From contig JAEEUX010000128.1 in assembly GCA_016290695.1 (NCBI GenBank), forward strand, positions 1 to 7,446: 7,446 bases of DNA, given 5' to 3'. The notes under the pieces were generated by a model. That model worked only from the letters and a program-made list of their open reading frames with translations. It had not been told where the DNA came from and made no database searches. Within the stretch, counting starts at the first letter, position 1. Every line of letters begins with the position of its first letter. Both the position numbers and the translations under genes were made by a program. Below are positions 1 through 5,498 of this stretch, one piece after another. The stretch comes from Oscillospiraceae bacterium. GTDB taxonomy: Bacteria; Bacillota; Clostridia; Oscillospirales; Oscillospiraceae.

Positions 1-310
1 GCCGGGATATCAACTAAAACTGCCTATGGAAACAGAAATTTTTATACCGAAGGATTCGCCGGTGAGATTACTGAACGCAGTCGTTGAAAGGATGGATCTA
101 AGAAATATCATACGTTCCTACTCCCGCATAGGGAGAATCGAGTATCCACCGAGGATTCTGCTGACGATATTGCTGTATGCCTATATGCGGCGTATCTACT
201 TTGCCCTTCTGAGGCGCAGAAAACGCCTGTTATTGATTCCGCAGCCGAAGCCGCTTCCGGGGTGCCGCGCCGGAACGGCCCTTAATCTCATCGTGCTTGA
301 CTTATATTAA
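1..310 (+). pseudogene. Truncated IS1182-like transposase, N-terminal remnant, open at left edge
   Basis: The frame is open from base 2, and residues YQLKLP stand in frame before the first ATG at 26, so the true start may lie left of the window. Residues 1-58 from that ATG look like the N-terminal region of IS1182-family transposases: a short IFIPKDSPVRLL stretch, a helix (VVERMDL), then the YPPRILLTILLYAYMRRIY segment. After the Tyr codon ending at 199 the similarity stops, and the frame runs into a basic, proline-rich tail (FALLRRRKRLLL...) to the stop at 308-310. The catalytic DDE region, which should follow over several hundred residues, is absent, so this cannot be an active transposase. 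Family recognition is from remembered sequence patterns. The left part is clear; the tail is probably junction or frameshifted sequence rather than protein. Confidence 0.72.
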
Positions 311-325
311 GGAATGTTATATCAT
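297..325 (+). promoter_or_regulatory. Candidate sigma-A promoter for the lipoprotein gene
   Basis: TTGACT at 297-302 and TATCAT at 320-325 are separated by exactly 17 bases, each one mismatch from consensus. Transcription would begin near 332, leaving a leader of about 180 nt before the ATG at 512. The -35 box lies inside the tail of the broken transposase frame, so the promoter may have been created or brought in by the insertion. This is predicted from sequence only. Confidence 0.6.
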
Positions 326-371
326 TATAGTGTTTGTTAAGTAAACGACAATGAAATCGCGGAGCGCGTCT

Positions 372-407
372 CGGCGGCGGATTCAGCGCCTGTTTTGGCG
401 CTTGCCG
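372..407 (+). other. Stem-loop in the lipoprotein leader
   Basis: AGCGCC (385-390) and GGCGCT (397-402) form a perfect 6-bp stem around a TGTTTT loop. CGGC at 372-375 or 375-378 can pair with GCCG at 404-407 to extend it across an internal loop. It lies in the predicted 5' leader and is not followed by a T-run, so it does not look like a terminator. No known riboswitch class was recognised in 330-511; the rest of that stretch is GC-rich and shows nothing else clear. Confidence 0.4.
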
Positions 408-511
408 TTAAGCTGCGGCTGCGTTTTAACCGTCGTTTATCATAGCCGGTCTGCCTGTCGGGGCGGTGCTTCCGCGCCGTGGGAGGACGAAAAAGTAAGG
501 AGAAATGAAAG

Positions 512-1219
512 ATGAAAAAGCTTATCCTTTGTCTGTTTGCAATATTTGCGCTGCTGCTTTCCGGCTGCGGCTCCTCCGGCAGCGAAACGCCTGCGCCCAC
601 CCCTGATTCCGAGCCTGCGTCCACGCCCGCCAGCGAGCCGGTGTCCGACCCTGTTGACCCGCCCGAGGACTATAACTCCGAGCCTGTGGATCCGGAGCCC
701 GTGGAGGACGAGCCTGTGGACTATCAGGCACTTGAAAGCGAAGCTCTGAGTGCATTCGACATGGCTCAGGAGTATTGGAGCTGGCTTGACGCCGGCGCAC
801 CCACGCTTTATGAAGAGCCGAAAATCGAGACGGTTGACGGTTACGATATGTATTATTACCATATCGACGTCCCCGAGGTCAGTACCTTTGAGGACCTCGA
901 GAACCTTCTTTCCCAATATGTGGACCGTTCCTTTGTGGAGAGCGAGATAGCGAGCTGTGAGCAGTTCCGCGAGTTTGACGGCGAACTTTACGTCATGCCC
1001 GCCGGACGCGGCGACGACCTCACCATTGCCTCCGTGGACATCGCGGCGGAAATTGATGAGGGCGGCGAAAGCGGCAAGGTTATCGCGACGATATATCGCC
1101 AGGATTTCGACGATGAAACAAGCGAGTGGTATGAGACGGGCGAGACGGACGTTTCCGAGTTCCCGTTCAGCATCATTGACGGCAGCGTGATATTCAGCAG
1201 AATGGAGTACCTCTACTGA
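512..1219 (+). CDS. Secreted lipoprotein with IseA-like C-terminal domain
   Basis: The 235-residue product begins with a lipoprotein signal: KK, a hydrophobic stretch, and lipobox LLSGC with the lipidated Cys at residue 19. Residues 20-70 are a low-complexity tether rich in Ser, Pro, Glu and Asp with repeated EPVD units, typical of spacing a domain away from the Gram-positive membrane. Residues 72-235 resemble the IseA/YoeB fold family, whose Bacillus member inhibits cell-wall DL-endopeptidases. The cues are an AQEYWSWLD helix, a Tyr-rich strand before HIDVPEVSTFEDLENLL, then FREFDGELYVMPAGRG and a final FPFSIIDGSVIFS. The assignment rests on remembered family patterns. The start is supported by AAGGAGA at 497-503, nine bases ahead of the ATG. 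The product is strongly acidic. It appears monocistronic, with an upstream promoter at 297-325 and no strong terminator after the stop. Its inhibitor role is inferred, not shown. Confidence 0.82.
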   Translation: MKKLILCLFAIFALLLSGCGSSGSETPAPTPDSEPASTPASEPVSDPVDPPEDYNSEPVDPEPVEDEPVDYQALESEALSAFDMAQEYWSWLDAGAPTLYEEPKIETVDGYDMYYYHIDVPEVSTFEDLENLLSQYVDRSFVESEIASCEQFREFDGELYVMPAGRGDDLTIASVDIAAEIDEGGESGKVIATIYRQDFDDETSEWYETGETDVSEFPFSIIDGSVIFSRMEYLY

Positions 1220-1258
1220 TTTTGGCGCGCGGCAGCATGGGTTTCTCTTTCGTTATGC

Positions 1259-1285
1259 TTGATTTTTACCAAATTGTGTTATAAT
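1259..1285 (+). promoter_or_regulatory. Extended -10 promoter for rubrerythrin
   Basis: TGTTATAAT at 1277-1285 is a perfect extended -10 element. TTGATT at 1259-1264 gives a -35-like box with a short 15-base spacer, which an extended -10 can tolerate. Transcription would start near 1292 inside a very AT-rich block. The leader to the ATG at 1388 would be about 96 nt. Confidence 0.65.
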
Positions 1286-1311
1286 ATATTTATAATTATA
1301 TGATATTATAC
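1279..1311 (+). promoter_or_regulatory. AT-rich inverted repeat, possible PerR/Fur-type operator
   Basis: TATAATAT (1280-1287) is repeated in exact inverted form as ATATTATA (1303-1310). TTATAAT half-sites, as in the known PerR box TTATAATNATTATAA, occur at 1279-1285 and 1290-1296, and an inverted half-site ATTATAC at 1305-1311. Spacing is not that of a canonical PerR box, and AT-rich promoters make such matches easily. The location over the -10 and start site of an oxidative-stress gene is suggestive. The regulator is inference. Confidence 0.3.
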
Positions 1312-1317
1312 GCTTTT

Positions 1318-1336
1318 GTGCCGTCCGCGACGGCGC
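1318..1336 (+). other. Stem-loop in rubrerythrin leader (or weak terminator)
   Basis: GCCGTC (1320-1325) and GACGGC (1329-1334) form a perfect 6-bp stem with a CGC loop, extended by a T-G wobble and a G-C pair to 1318-1336. GCGGTTTTAAACCCGC follows, including TTTT at 1339-1342. It could be a weak terminator for the lipoprotein transcript, an attenuator or an mRNA-stabilising leader hairpin. The T-run is short, so a firm terminator call is not justified. Confidence 0.4.
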
Positions 1337-1372
1337 GGTTTTAAACCCGCAATATGCAAGTATACTGTCAAG

Positions 1373-1380
1373 AAAGAGGG
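1373..1380 (+). promoter_or_regulatory. Ribosome binding site fixing the rubrerythrin start
   Basis: AAAGAGGG lies seven bases before the ATG at 1388. The frame is open further upstream, with a possible TTG at 1316, but that start falls inside the leader hairpin, lacks a ribosome site and would add 24 basic residues foreign to the family. The ATG at 1388 is therefore chosen. Confidence 0.75.
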
Positions 1381-1387
1381 TAACAAG

Positions 1388-2038
1388 ATGAAAACTTACA
1401 AATGTCTCGTATGCGGCAAGGTGTTTGACGTAAAGGACGGCGAGGAGCCTGTTTGCCCCGCCTGCAAGGCCAAGGGCGACAAACTCCAGAGCGTCGTCTC
1501 CAAGAATCCCTACGCCGGAACACAGACCGAGAAGAACCTTGAAGCGGCCTTCGCCGGAGAGTCTCAGGCGAGGAACAAGTACACCTATTTTGCTTCCACC
1601 GCCAAGAAGGAGGGCTTTGAGCAGATCTCCGCCCTGTTTCTCAAGACCGCCGAGAACGAGAAGGAACACGCCAAGATGTGGTTCAAGGAGCTCGGCGGCA
1701 TAGGCGACACCGCAGCCAACCTCGCCGCCGCTGCCGACGGGGAGAACTACGAGTGGACGGATATGTACGAGGGCTTTGCCAAGACCGCCGAGGCCGAGGG
1801 CTTCCCGGAGCTTGCTAAGAAATTCCGCATGGTCGGCGCTATCGAGAAGCACCATGAGGAGCGTTACCGCGCCCTTCTCAAGAACATCGAAATGGCCGAG
1901 GTCTTCGCAAAGAGCGAGGTCAAGGTCTGGGAATGCCGCAACTGCGGACATATCGTAGTCGGCACCAAGGCCCCCGAGGTCTGCCCCGTCTGCGCGCACC
2001 CGCAGGCGTATTTCGAGATAAACGCGGAGAACTATTAA
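1388..2038 (+). CDS. Rubrerythrin with N- and C-terminal rubredoxin-like Cys4 sites
   Basis: This 216-residue cytoplasmic protein belongs to the rubrerythrin family, which reduces hydrogen peroxide in anaerobes using electrons passed from NADH through rubredoxin-like partners. Three parts are visible. An N-terminal zinc-ribbon/rubredoxin-like knuckle has C6, C9, C23 and C26. A ferritin-like four-helix diiron domain spans about 45-175, with likely iron ligands E58, E91, H94, E119, E122, E153 and H156 in the expected ExxH spacing and the GESQARNKY signature. A C-terminal rubredoxin-like domain has C183, C186, C199 and C202. The classical family has only the C-terminal rubredoxin and reverse rubrerythrins only the N-terminal one, so two sites is the less common arrangement. 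All diiron ligands appear intact. It has its own promoter (1259-1285) and ends 17 bases before a strong terminator, so it is monocistronic. AT-rich repeats at the promoter hint at peroxide-responsive control. Confidence 0.95.
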   Translation: MKTYKCLVCGKVFDVKDGEEPVCPACKAKGDKLQSVVSKNPYAGTQTEKNLEAAFAGESQARNKYTYFASTAKKEGFEQISALFLKTAENEKEHAKMWFKELGGIGDTAANLAAAADGENYEWTDMYEGFAKTAEAEGFPELAKKFRMVGAIEKHHEERYRALLKNIEMAEVFAKSEVKVWECRNCGHIVVGTKAPEVCPVCAHPQAYFEINAENY

Positions 2039-2055
2039 GCATTTTCGTTAAAATC

Positions 2056-2086
2056 AAAAGGACGGGCTCATTGAGTCCGTCCTTTT
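2056..2086. terminator. Bidirectional intrinsic terminator between convergent genes
   Basis: Positions 2056-2069 and 2073-2086 pair as a continuous 14-bp stem with one G-T wobble (2066/2076), around an ATT loop. The core GGACGG/CCGTCC is flanked by AAAA on the left and TTTTT on the right (2083-2087). Each strand therefore reads a GC stem followed by a T-tract. It sits between the stop of rubrerythrin (plus) and the stop of the NudC gene (minus) and serves both. Confidence 0.93.
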
Positions 2087-2099
2087 TCGCCTTGTTACA

Positions 2100-2939
2100 T
2101 CAGTATTCGCCCTTGCCGTTTACGCGGAAATATTCTATCATCTCCGCCGTGAGGGCGAAGCCGTCGTCGCGGTTCGGGATGTCCTCGCGCGAGACCCATT
2201 GCGCTACGGAAAGCTCGTCTTCGTCGGCGTGAACGTCGCTCTCGTCGCCGTCAAGGTCGCAGAAAAAGCCCATCAGGAGACTGTCGCTCAGCGCCCAGGG
2301 CTGGCTTTTATAAAAATGCAGGTTCTTCACATGCACGCCCGTTTCCTCCATCACCTCGCGGCGGACGGTGTCCTCGATGCGCTCGCCTATCTCGGCAAAG
2401 CCTGCCACGAGCGCGAAAAACGGAACCTCCGGGCGGCCCTTGTACTTTGTCAGCAGGAGCTTATCGCCGCTGCGGACGCCCACGATGACGACGGGGCAAA
2501 TCTTCGGGTAGATAAGATTGCCGCAGGCGGGGCATTGGAGCGCGCGCTCGGTCTCGCTGTGCGCCATTTTGCCGCCGCAATGCCCGCAGAAGCGGTTGGA
2601 GCTATACCAGCCCGCGAGGGAATAAGCCTCCATCGCGGCGAAGGCAAGGTGCTGCGGCTTCAGGCGCTGGATGGCGAAGAGCGGGGCATAGTCCCAGCCC
2701 TCGCGCGCGGGCGCGGAGGCGGAGGCTAAGTAAAATTCGTCCCCGTCTATCGAAAAAAGGTAGGTAAACTCGCCGGAAACGCCGCCGATTTCGCCCAAAC
2801 GCGGGAGCGCGAGCTTGCCGCCCTCGGTGCTGCAATAAATCCTGCGCTCGTCGTAAAAAATGACGTAAGACGCCGCAGAGGGCTTTTTCCCCGGAAAATA
2901 ATGGTTGTTATATACTTTGGGTTCTATGTCCTGGATCAT
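2100..2939 (-). CDS. nudC: NudC-type Nudix NADH/NAD+ diphosphatase
   Basis: The 279-residue product has the NudC architecture. An N-terminal domain (about 1-110) precedes a zinc ribbon with C118, C121, C136 and C139, and then a Nudix hydrolase domain. The Nudix box is complete: G180, E186 and the REVMEETGV core at 194-202, where R194, E195, E198 and E199 bind the metal. SQPW at 212-215 followed by S220 matches the NADH-specific SQPWPFPxS signature, with the central PFP changed to ALS. The family splits NAD(H) into NMN(H) and AMP and can remove NAD caps from RNA. Length is slightly above E. coli NudC (257). The ATG overlaps the upstream stop as ATGA (2936-2939), and only a weak AAGG lies further upstream, so translation is probably coupled to the preceding gene. 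It is second of two genes, ending before the shared terminator. Function is well supported by motifs; the preferred substrate is inferred. Confidence 0.93.
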   Translation of the reverse strand: MIQDIEPKVYNNHYFPGKKPSAASYVIFYDERRIYCSTEGGKLALPRLGEIGGVSGEFTYLFSIDGDEFYLASASAPAREGWDYAPLFAIQRLKPQHLAFAAMEAYSLAGWYSSNRFCGHCGGKMAHSETERALQCPACGNLIYPKICPVVIVGVRSGDKLLLTKYKGRPEVPFFALVAGFAEIGERIEDTVRREVMEETGVHVKNLHFYKSQPWALSDSLLMGFFCDLDGDESDVHADEDELSVAQWVSREDIPNRDDGFALTAEMIEYFRVNGKGEY

Positions 2940-3370
2940 GCGCCTATTGCCTTCGTTACAAGCTCCACAGCGAGGGTCATGAAGGAGCCGCAGGCTTTTT
3001 TTCTTTCTTCCGGGTCTTCGAGTTTCAGCTCCGGGCAGCGCGTTCCGCCCGCTTTGGCGGCAAAGGCTTCGCCCAGCACCTTGACGCGCATGTAAAAGCG
3101 CTCCTTTTCCTCCTGATTGCCCGGCGTGACAGCCTCGGAGAGCATACCGAGGGCGGCGACTGCGCCGGAGAGCGCGCCGCAGGCTTCGCCCAATCCGCCC
3201 ATGCCGCCGCCGAAGCCCTGCATGAGCTTCTGCGCGCTTAGTTCGTCGAGCCCCATGAGCGGCGCGAAGGTGAGAAACACGCTCTGCGCGCAGTTATAGC
3301 CGCGCTCATGCAGTGCTTCTACGGTTTTTATCAGTTCCTCGCGCTGAGCGGGGGTGATTTTAACAGCCAT
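2936..3370 (-). CDS. C_GCAxxG_C_C family protein (redox-type Cys protein)
   Basis: The 144-residue protein matches the C_GCAxxG_C_C family, small cytoplasmic proteins of anaerobes named for spaced cysteines and of unproven function. The pattern is present: YNCAQSV with C27, a Gly-rich GFGGGMGGLGEACGALSG stretch with C64, RCPEL with C112 and KACGSF with C127. The first helix (about 8-25) and the Gly-rich turn are typical, and length is usual. The conserved Cys residues suggest metal, Fe-S or disulfide chemistry, but that is inference. AAAGAGG at 3379-3385 lies eight bases from the ATG, fixing the start. A strong promoter (3398-3426) lies upstream. It is the first gene of a two-gene operon with NudC, overlapping it by four bases, which hints at a shared link to redox or nicotinamide metabolism. 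Confidence 0.9.
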   Translation of the reverse strand: MAVKITPAQREELIKTVEALHERGYNCAQSVFLTFAPLMGLDELSAQKLMQGFGGGMGGLGEACGALSGAVAALGMLSEAVTPGNQEEKERFYMRVKVLGEAFAAKAGGTRCPELKLEDPEERKKACGSFMTLAVELVTKAIGA

Positions 3371-3397
3371 GTAAATCGCCTCTTTCCATTTCCTTCA

Positions 3398-3426
3398 ATT
3401 ATAGAGCCTCGGCGGGGCAAAGTCAA
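3398..3426 (-). promoter_or_regulatory. Near-consensus promoter for the C_GCAxxG_C_C-nudC operon
   Basis: On the minus strand TTGACT (3421-3426) and TATAAT (3398-3403) are separated by exactly 17 bases, only one mismatch from the sigma-A consensus in total. The start would be near 3391, six bases upstream of the AAAGAGG ribosome site, giving a leader of about 20 nt. Confidence 0.82.
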
Positions 3427-3457
3427 TAAAGCAAGGGCAAAACGGGAAACTCGCGGC

Positions 3458-3486
3458 TTTACATTTTTACCTCTTTATATTAAAAT
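3458..3486 (+). promoter_or_regulatory. Promoter for the flavin oxidoreductase gene
   Basis: TTTACA (3458-3463) and TAAAAT (3481-3486) are 17 bases apart, each one mismatch from consensus. Transcription would start near 3493, about 50 nt before the ATG. It is divergent from the minus-strand promoter, with their -35 boxes about 31 bases apart, so one regulator bound between them could affect both. Confidence 0.68.
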
Positions 3487-3506
3487 GTCTTTAATAAACA
3501 TATACA

Positions 3507-3524
3507 GAGGGCCGCGCCGCCCTC
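3507..3524 (+). other. Perfect hairpin in the oxidoreductase leader
   Basis: GAGGGC (3507-3512) pairs perfectly with GCCCTC (3519-3524) around a CGCGCC loop. It lies between the predicted start site and the GAGGAG ribosome site (3534-3539), ending nine bases before it. With no T-run it is not a terminator; it could stabilise the mRNA or be a protein-binding site. Its GAGGG arm is itself purine-rich, so the stem hides a decoy ribosome-site-like sequence. Confidence 0.45.
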
Positions 3525-3545
3525 GGAAACAGTGAGGAGACGAAA

Positions 3546-5498
3546 ATGGAGAGCATTTTGAAATTTCCCAAGCTTTTTGAGCCTATCGTTTTGGCGGATA
3601 CCGTTTTTCGCAACAGGATTTTTTCCTCCCCGCAGGGCTATTATAACGTCGGCCCGGAATGTTACCCGAACGCGGACTGCGCGGCCTATTACGCGCGCAA
3701 GGCGGCGGGCGGCGTTGCCTCCGTCTGCATGGGCGACTGCATTGTTGACTCCAAAACCGGGACGCATTATCCCTTCCTCATGCGTATTGACGAGCCGAAT
3801 TCACTCCCCGGCTTCGCGGCCTACGCCTCCGCCGTTTCCCGGCGCGGCGCCGTTGCGAGCGTTGAGCTGAGCCACGCGGGGCTTTATGCCTCCGCCGTTG
3901 CCGAGCGCGGGGACCCCGTTTACGGCCCCGTTGAGATGGAGGGGCAGTACGGCCACGTCCTGGAGATGCCGGAGAGCGAAATAGAGCGCATCATCGGCTG
4001 CTATGCCTCCGCCGCTGCCTTCGCCAAGGGCGCGGGCTGCGGAATGGTGACTGTTCACGGCGGCCACGGCTGGCTTTTGAGCCAGTTTATGTCCAAAACC
4101 ATCAACACGCGCAAGGACCGCTGGGGCGGCGAGAGCATAGAAAACCGTATGCGCTTTTCCGTGGAGGTCGTCAAGGCGATAAGAAAGGCCGTCGGCGCGC
4201 GATTCCCGATAGAATTCCGCCTGAGCGGGAGCGAAGCCTTCGACGGCGGCTACGATATAGGCGAGGGCGTGGAGCTTGCCAAGCGCCTCGACGGGCTCGT
4301 TGACCTCATCCACGTTTCCGCGGGCCATCATCAGCAGCCGGACGCCATGGTTATCACGCACCCGAGCATGTTCTGCGAGGACGGCTGCAACGCCAAGTAC
4401 GCCCGCGAGATAAAAAAGCACGTTTCTACGCCGGTTGCCACCGTGGGCGGCTTTACCGACCCCGCGATGATGGAGGAGGTCATCGCCTCCGGCGGCGCCG
4501 ACGTCGTTGAAATCGCGCGTCAGACGCTCGCCGACCCCGATTTTGCGATAAAAGCGCGCACCGGGCGCGAGGATGAAATCAACAAATGCCTGCGCTGTAT
4601 GTCCTGCTTCGCCTCAACGGGCGCGTCGCGCCATTTCCACTGCGCGATAAACCCGGAAACGGGCCATGAGCGCGAGTATGCCGAAATGCCCGCTCCCGCC
4701 GTGAAGAAAAAGGTTTTGGTCGCGGGCGGCGGCGTCGGCGGGATGCAGGCGGCGCTTACGGCGGCCCGGCGCGGCCATGAGGTCACGCTCTGCGAAAAGG
4801 GCGCGCAGCTCGGCGGCGTGCTCCTCTGCGAAGATAAGGCGCCGTTTAAAAAGCACCTGAAGGAGTATCTTGAGCGGCAGGCAATGCTTTGCCGGCGCGC
4901 GGGGGTGGAAATCCGTCTGAATACGCCCGTCACGCCGGAATACGCGCTGAAGGAAAAGCCGGACGTTATAATCGCTGCCCTCGGCGCAAGGCAGGTGAAG
5001 CCTCCCGTTGCCGGGATAGACGGGGAAAACGTGTTTGCCGCGGAGGAGATTTATCCCCGCCCGGAGCTTGCGGGAAGGCGCTGCGTCATACTCGGCGCGG
5101 GGCTCGTGGGCATAGAGCTCGCCATTTTCCTCGCCGGGCTGGGGCGCGAGGTAACGCTGCTCGAAATAGCCGAGCGCCCGAACCTCGACCCGTTTTCCAT
5201 GCACACCCTTGCGATAAACAAGGAGCTGCGCGAGAAGAATATACGCATTCTGCTCAGCACAAAAGCCCTCGCCATCCGCGCCGACGGCGTTGAGACCGAA
5301 AGCGGAGACGGAAAGGGCTTTTTGGAGGCGGATACGGTTATTTACGCCGCGGGAATGCGCCCCGAGCGGGACGCAGCCATCGCGCTGAGCGGCTGCGCGA
5401 GCGAATTTTACATGATAGGGGACTGCCAGACCCCGAAGAATATCATTTCTGCCACGCAGGCGGCGGATACAGCCGCCCGGCTTATCGGCAGGATGTGA
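3546..5498 (+). CDS. Old-yellow-enzyme/2,4-dienoyl-CoA reductase-type FMN, Fe-S, FAD oxidoreductase
   Basis: The 650-residue product has the three-part build of E. coli FadH and clostridial BaiCD/BaiH-type enoate reductases, which pass electrons from NAD(P)H through FAD and a [4Fe-4S] cluster to FMN to reduce an activated C=C bond. Residues 1-340 form the FMN TIM barrel (FRNRIFSSPQ, SHAG at 109-112, HGGHGW at 171-176, R225, VGGF at 300-303). The cluster cysteines are C348, C351, C354 and C366. An FAD site follows (G394, G396, G399, E417), then an NAD(P)H site (G517, G519, G522, E540) and a closing IGD at 624-626. Two departures stand out: Trp176 stands where OYE, YqjM and FadH have the Tyr proton donor, and the cluster motif is CxxCxxC rather than CxxCxxxC. 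The His171/His174 pair is kept. GAGGAG at 3534-3539 fixes the start. The gene is monocistronic with its own promoter. The substrate cannot be named; steroid, bile-acid, enoate or enoyl-CoA compounds are all possible. Confidence 0.93.
   Translation: MESILKFPKLFEPIVLADTVFRNRIFSSPQGYYNVGPECYPNADCAAYYARKAAGGVASVCMGDCIVDSKTGTHYPFLMRIDEPNSLPGFAAYASAVSRRGAVASVELSHAGLYASAVAERGDPVYGPVEMEGQYGHVLEMPESEIERIIGCYASAAAFAKGAGCGMVTVHGGHGWLLSQFMSKTINTRKDRWGGESIENRMRFSVEVVKAIRKAVGARFPIEFRLSGSEAFDGGYDIGEGVELAKRLDGLVDLIHVSAGHHQQPDAMVITHPSMFCEDGCNAKYAREIKKHVSTPVATVGGFTDPAMMEEVIASGGADVVEIARQTLADPDFAIKARTGREDEINKCLRCMSCFASTGASRHFHCAINPETGHEREYAEMPAPAVKKKVLVAGGGVGGMQAALTAARRGHEVTLCEKGAQLGGVLLCEDKAPFKKHLKEYLERQAMLCRRAGVEIRLNTPVTPEYALKEKPDVIIAALGARQVKPPVAGIDGENVFAAEEIYPRPELAGRRCVILGAGLVGIELAIFLAGLGREVTLLEIAERPNLDPFSMHTLAINKELREKNIRILLSTKALAIRADGVETESGDGKGFLEADTVIYAAGMRPERDAAIALSGCASEFYMIGDCQTPKNIISATQAADTAARLIGRM

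Noticed and set aside
351..515. A 54-codon plus-strand frame starting ATG at 351 and overlapping the lipoprotein start as ATGA
   Set aside because: There is no ribosome site before its ATG, the composition is Arg/Ser-rich as expected of a chance frame in GC-rich DNA, and no motif is recognisable. The overlap is curious but insufficient.
1316..1387. N-terminal extension of rubrerythrin from a TTG at 1316
   Set aside because: The added 24 residues are basic and unlike the family, fall over a leader hairpin and have no ribosome site. AAAGAGGG before the ATG at 1388 decides the start.
1253..1999. A 248-codon minus-strand frame antisense to rubrerythrin
   Set aside because: It covers rubrerythrin and its promoter region, is Leu/Gly/Ala-rich as expected for the reverse of this coding sequence, and has no supporting signals.
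3801..4421. A 206-codon minus-strand frame antisense to the oxidoreductase
   Set aside because: It is a mirror of the FMN-barrel coding sequence, with biased Ala/Gly/His composition, no ribosome site and no motif.
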